Source of the DNA: Cryptomeria japonica
Taxonomy: Eukaryota > Streptophyta > Pinopsida > Cupressales > Cupressaceae
NCBI RefSeq assembly: GCF_030272615.1
Contig: NC_081406.1
Location: 211,394,997-211,458,996, forward strand
Direction of reading: 5' to 3'
Length of the DNA stretch: 64,000 nt
Below are positions 59,600 to 64,000 of the stretch, piece after piece; positions within the stretch are counted from its first letter, which is position 1, and each line of letters begins with the position of its first letter. The translations under genes were made by a program, and so were the position numbers. The notes under the pieces are model-generated. The model was not told the origin of the DNA. It worked only from the letters and a program-made list of their open reading frames with translations, and did no database searches.

Positions 59600-60840
59600 G
59601 TATACTTCTCTATTGTAGTCGGTTCTCTGACTTTAAATTTGAAGATGGTAGCATCATTCTGACATCGGCCGCAATGCACGGTGGGCCCCGTTTCCATGAG
59701 ATGAGTAGTTGTTTTCCCTTTAGACTCTAGGTTCACCTCCCCGGAAGTCTCGCTCGCTTTCCACCATAAAGAATAGAAGTCATGTTGTGGAGTTCCTTCA
59801 AAGAAACTCCACTCGCTTTCCATGTGTCGCACTTGTGGGAAGTCTCACCAAAAGGCCCAAAAAATCTCATTAGGGGCCCCGCGAACTCTCCATGTATACT
59901 GATGATTTCCATGCCAGAAATCAAGGGAGAATCCAGAGTTCAAAGCTTTCCAACACAGACACAACCAGTAGCGCTATTTTTCCCTCACCTTTGCAAGGTC
60001 TTTGATCATCGAGCAATGATATCTTTTTGAAAAATGGTTATAAAAGGGGAAGAATGTTATTGAATAGGGATCCTGTTTTTTTGTTTGGTCTCATGGCTTT
60101 GGTCTATTATTAGATTCGATCTTTTAAGAGTTCAAGCTTCCAAGAATTTAGAGTCTTAAGAATCTTCAAGTTGTATTTGAAATGGTTGTTCATTTCTAGT
60201 TATCTAAATACATTGTGATCCACATTTGGAGCCTTTGTGCTATTTAATGAATGAGAAATTATGCTCTTGTTTCTTTTATATTATCATAGATAGTGCAATG
60301 TGCCTATGGTAAATGTATGGTTTCTATCTTGTCCGTGTTCCTCTAGTTTCCCTTCATGAAATTTGAATCATGTTAAGTATCTATTCCTTCATTTTTCATA
60401 AAGAAATGATCTAGATTATATCATATTCATAATAAAGCTAACCGGGTTAATTCTTTAACTTGGCCTTTACACAACTCTCATAAATAGGATCCAATATGGT
60501 ACCTTATTCCTTTGTCACTTTGTGTGCCTTGATCTCTTTCTAAGATGATGGATAAATAGAATACCATGCCTATCTATGTGAAATAAGTAGACTCTCTAAT
60601 GCCATTTCATGAGATGTTTGAAGTGTTTTAAGAGCTCTATATTCATCGAAGCTTCCTTTTTTAAAATCTTTGGATTTGGGTTTGATTTCTTCCTTCCCAT
60701 TTCTCCCCTACAAGACAAAGAGATAACTTCTAAAATCTTAGAGGTCATTTCACAGGTCACAGCCTATCCCAAACCCATGAAACTTCCTAACTACCCTAGT
60801 CATAAGGTGAAAACCTTAGTGGGTATAAACAATTTTTTTA
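59600..60840 (+). mobile_element. Probable 5' LTR of a decayed Tat-like gypsy element
   Basis: A locally GC-richer block (59650-60000) is followed by TATAAAAG at 60039-60046 and an AT-rich run up to a primer-site-like GGCATGCTCAGTGGGACCCC at 60841-60860. That G-rich sequence resembles the leader of Tat-type elements, and a gag-like region follows. LTR ends were not found, so this is a positional inference. Confidence 0.4.
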
Positions 60841-61597
60841 GGCATGCTCAGTGGGACCCCGAAAGTTCCTTTTCGGTTGAGAATCTTATTCGCTAGATGA
60901 CATGATGGATGAATAATTCAATGCATACTGGAAAATGACCTCAGAGGATACATTTTTGGTGCTATATCCCAATGACTCTATTTGTTCGACAACTAGGGAA
61001 ATGTTGTATGAATTTCAACAGTAGTTGGAAGCCATTGAGATAGAGAAGAAGCAATGCCAGAGCATGCATTTATATTACACCCAGGTGTAACAACAATATC
61101 ATGAAGAAGAAAAGAAGCGAGAATTTCCAACCTTAGACTCCTGGTTCATGAGCGTAAAATATTTTGATGATAAAGAAGGTTCCCCAGAAAGGATGAACCT
61201 TGACCAATATTAGAATTTCCCTCTTCCTTTCTTAGAAAGATTTTTTCCAACTAATATCCTGCACCCTGAAACCATCTCACTCTACAAAGGTAGACCGTTA
61301 ATTTAGAGTTTGAACCATTCTCATGGACAACAAGAAGAGACTCCATAACCCAATGACATATCAGAGCCCCCTGATCAAGACATGACACAAAATGAATCCG
61401 CATGTGCAAACATGTAGAGAGTTTTTTCTTAGGAAAACTCAACAATGTCAAACTATAATAACTTGCAATCTCTCAAGGTAGAAGTAGAGCCATAGAGTCA
61501 TCAAGTCGATGAAGAAAATGATGATAGTTTCTAGGATGAATCAAAACTTTTTTTCTCATTGATTTTAGCTAAGCATCAACCAGAGAAGATAAAGGGT
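60841..61597 (+). pseudogene. Decayed gag-like leader of the Tat-like element
   Basis: The forward frame with many stops includes AYWKMTSEDTFLVLYPNDSI, LYEFQQ, IEIEKKQCQSMHLYYTQV, FPLPFLERFFPTNILHPETI and an acidic end near 61500. The pieces are collinear and look like a degraded protein, but contain no domain I can name. The element is cut at 61598 by the LTR of another element. Confidence 0.4.
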
Positions 61598-62742
61598 TGA
61601 TGGACTTGCAAAACACTGAGAGGGGGAGGGGGGGCGGGGGGGGTGAATCAGTGACACCAAAAATAAAACTACTTCAAACACTAACCGGTAGATGAACTTA
61701 ACCAAGATTTTAAACACAATGCATGCAATCCAAAATGATATAACAACATCCACAAAAAGTAAAGCATCCATCATAACACAAGTGTTTGTATGTGGAAAAC
61801 CCCAATAGGTAGAAACCATGGTGAGATGGAACTCACAAGTTAACTATCTACAGTAATAGATAACTGACCGGTTAAGGTCTACAAAGTGCTCTGCTAGGAG
61901 TGAATCTTGTTAGAGATCCCAAAGCCTGATTAGAAGCTTATACCTTGTTAAGAGTAGTACCCTATTAGGAGTAACCTCGCTGGAGGATTTCAGAATCCAA
62001 ACTAATGGATCACCCTGTTAGAGGATTTATACAATTAAGCTTGTTAGAGCTTACCTGGTTAAGGAATTTGATTCTGTTGTAGTGGTTATAAAACAACAAG
62101 AATGCTTCGATCTGTTGTGAGTAGCACAATACTTGATTAATTAGATCCTTCTAAGCATATTCAGAACTGCTATTCAACACACTCTTCATTTTAACACTTA
62201 TCACTCTTCAACAAAAAACTTTCGCTCTTCATGCATACCATCAGTTGTGAAAGATTTATTGAGATGTCGATATATAGGCATTTAGATTTCATGTCGGCCT
62301 AAGGAAATCATAGCACAATTTCCTAGGTGCAGTGTATCTGGACAAGTGACCATAACTCATCACAAAAATTATCGCCAAGTAGTTGGTGCTAGTAACTCAT
62401 CACAAAAAATACTGCCAAGTAGGCGGTGTTGGTAACTCATACAAAAATTAACAAATACCGGTTGGAACAATTAATACCGGTTTGAATAAAACATATGAAC
62501 CCATGTCCTCGAGTCTCCGCTTGATCTCTATCTTGATTTTGACTTAGTATAACTACAGGTTGTCTCTTATGCATATACTAGTTAACACAGAGTACGAGTT
62601 AGAGATTAACCACTAAGTATACTGATTGACAGTGTAAACAATTGAAGTCACACCGGTAGTCAATATAATCATATGTGTGTGTGAGAGTGTTTCATCAATG
62701 ACAACAAATGATGAATACATTACAATCATCATCAAGCCAACA
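61598..62742 (-). mobile_element. 3' LTR of element F (element C type), minus strand
   Basis: Minus-strand start TGTTGGCTTGATG at 62742, directly after a purine tract. The end is tentatively at 61598 (TTGCAAGTCCATCA). It contains the CCCCCTCTCAGTGTTTTG-type block (61610-61640) and the repeated GTTA(A/G)GAG words around 61870-62060. The 5' end of the element is beyond the window, so no TSD can be checked. Confidence 0.75.
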
Positions 62743-62915
62743 ATCTCCCCCTTTGGCATTGATGGCAACACTTAGAAAATTTTACAGTAATACTGCTAAG
62801 TATGCATACACAACAAATTTACACATTTACTCATACTCCCCCTTAATGCATACATTATACGAAATTTTCAAAAACACACATACATATTTCTACTCCCCCT
62901 TTGACAACAATGCCA
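62743..62915 (-). promoter_or_regulatory. Duplicated polypurine tracts of element F
   Basis: Minus-strand ATGCCAAAGGGGGAGATTG (62761-62743) abuts the LTR. A second (GGCATTGTTGTCAAAGGGGG, about 62912-62893) and a TAAGGGGGAG (near 62850-62840) lie upstream. Confidence 0.7.
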
Positions 62916-62993
62916 AATTGAAAAGCAATATATATAGAAAATTTGTATCAAAGTGTTTAAAATATACAACAGTAAAAAAAACTGTATCAAAAT

Positions 62994-64000
62994 TCAAGCA
63001 TAAGCAAGTCCCATGAAAATAACATTGTATCTCTTCTTCATCCATGACAAAGCATTTTCCCATGATTCCAATATGTTCTTAGTATACTCAAATGTAGACA
63101 GCAGGTGTGAATGAAATTCTTCCATTGAGTCCAGTGTGCAGGTTTCAGAGGTTGCAAGAATAGCTTCTGCATTGGAGTAGGCTCTCTGTAATATGTCTAC
63201 TTGTGATGTGAGCAGACTCTTGAGTTATTTTAGAAACCAGAGTCTCTTTGCCTTCTCATTATCATAGATATTCAACCTATTTTGCAAATCATCTACAAAT
63301 TTGTTAAAGGAAAGTATAGAGTCATGGAGTGGGATATATGCCTTGCATATCCTTTCTAGCTCTTGCTCTATTTTTGTTTGTCTTTTTGAAATGTCAGAAT
63401 AAAATAAAGAAACATTAGAGGTGGAAGAAAGATACTTTTATCTCGTTTCAATAGCTTTACTCAACATACTTTTATTGTGTGATAGAGCTATTTTCCCACT
63501 ATCAATATCCTTTGCCAGTTTTTCTCCATACTTCTTGTGACTCTTTTCAGCATATATTTGAGCAGCATCTTCTAGTGACTTGATTTGATCAGATGCATCC
63601 ACAACTAACTGACCAAGTTTGCTAATAGGTGTAGATAGATGTGCTATAGATGTTTCCAGTAGTAGACCAGATAAAATATCTGCTGCAGTCTAAATTGTCT
63701 CTGCTTCAACCCTTTGCTCTTTCAATCTCTTCTTATGCACTCTAGATTGCATGACATTTGCAATCTTCATCATTTCTGATGCGCTCAAATTTTTCATATC
63801 GATAGGTCCTGAGATACTTATAGAATCATCATCATCCTCATCAAGTTGCTTCTGCTTTGTTGGTTCAGAGGATACAACCTTAATGATTGCCTTCTTTGTA
63901 TTCTTTTCCGTTTCCTTTTCACAGGACTGTGTGACAACATTTTCAGTAGGTTCCTTCTGAATAGCTTGAATGACTGGTGGAGATTGGGGTTTCTCCAGTT
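62994..64000 (-). pseudogene. Element F ORF2, C-terminal part, running off the window
   Basis: On the minus strand the frame enters at 64000 and ends with TGA at 62994. Pieces: a Pro/Thr/Glu-rich linker, an acidic EDDDDSISISGPIDMKNLS stretch, then a long helical coiled-coil part (GQLVVDASDQIKSLEDAAQI; FNKFVDDLQNRLNIYDNEKA). In-frame stops occur at about 63690, 63440 and 63225. Layout and composition match the C-terminal third of element C ORF2, and each ends 200-250 bp before its LTR. This gives a second member of the unrecognised ORF2 family. Function unknown. Confidence 0.6.

Noticed and set aside
59563..60030. ORFs on both strands of the GC-richer block
   Set aside because: No domain, mutually overlapping, and the block looks like LTR promoter sequence.

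Overview
The window looks like nuclear DNA of a large-genome seed plant, most likely a gymnosperm (inference). It is AT-rich. It holds one convincing host gene in 64 kb, an intronless GRAS transcription factor of the NSP2-like group on the minus strand (39574-41259). Almost everything else is retrotransposon, much of it nested and decayed. I found no bacterial features, CRISPR arrays or intact rRNA/tRNA genes.

Left part (1-22 kb). Positions 3-8817 are the 3' end of a Tat-like Ty3/gypsy element: a long Pro/Gln/His-rich sense ORF, A-rich tandem repeats, an antisense plant-mobile-domain (PMD) gene, a polypurine tract and a long LTR starting TGTAGACACG. Next come a decayed LINE 3' half (about 9.2-11.35 kb), diverged relic repeats, a (TC)27 microsatellite, a solo gypsy LTR with CTAAT target-site duplications (14065-15801) and an internally deleted Copia element (17693-22068). 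The gag of that Copia is interrupted by a 228-bp insertion whose head resembles 5S rRNA and which has 14-bp target-site duplications. This is a candidate 5S-derived SINE.

Centre (22.8-35.6 kb) is a three-level nest. Copia element B (minus strand) is split in its integrase region by element C (25517-33167, TSD GCATA). Element C encodes a coiled-coil/zinc-knuckle Gag-like protein and a large unrecognised second ORF but no pol. That second ORF is itself interrupted by a solo LTR (29233-30293, TSD AGGAA). In both cases the interrupted sequence reads on across the insert.

Right part. Downstream of the GRAS gene is a strong imperfect hairpin (39196-39325). Upstream are direct repeats and a tRNA-like SINE. 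A chromodomain Ty3/gypsy element (42375-57086, TSD ATATG) carries a nested SIRE-like Copia (46287-54828, TSD TGAAG) whose 3' LTR is partly duplicated in tandem. The gypsy itself appears to have landed in the tail of a second 5S-SINE copy. After it come a solo LTR (57502-58794, TSD TATCC), a decayed Tat-like LTR/leader (about 59.6-61.6 kb) and, on the minus strand, the 3' end of a second element of the element C type (61598-64000, running off the window).

Boundaries were set by reading LTR ends, primer-binding sites, purine tracts and target-site duplications by eye. Family names come from recognisable protein motifs. No alignments or database searches were run.
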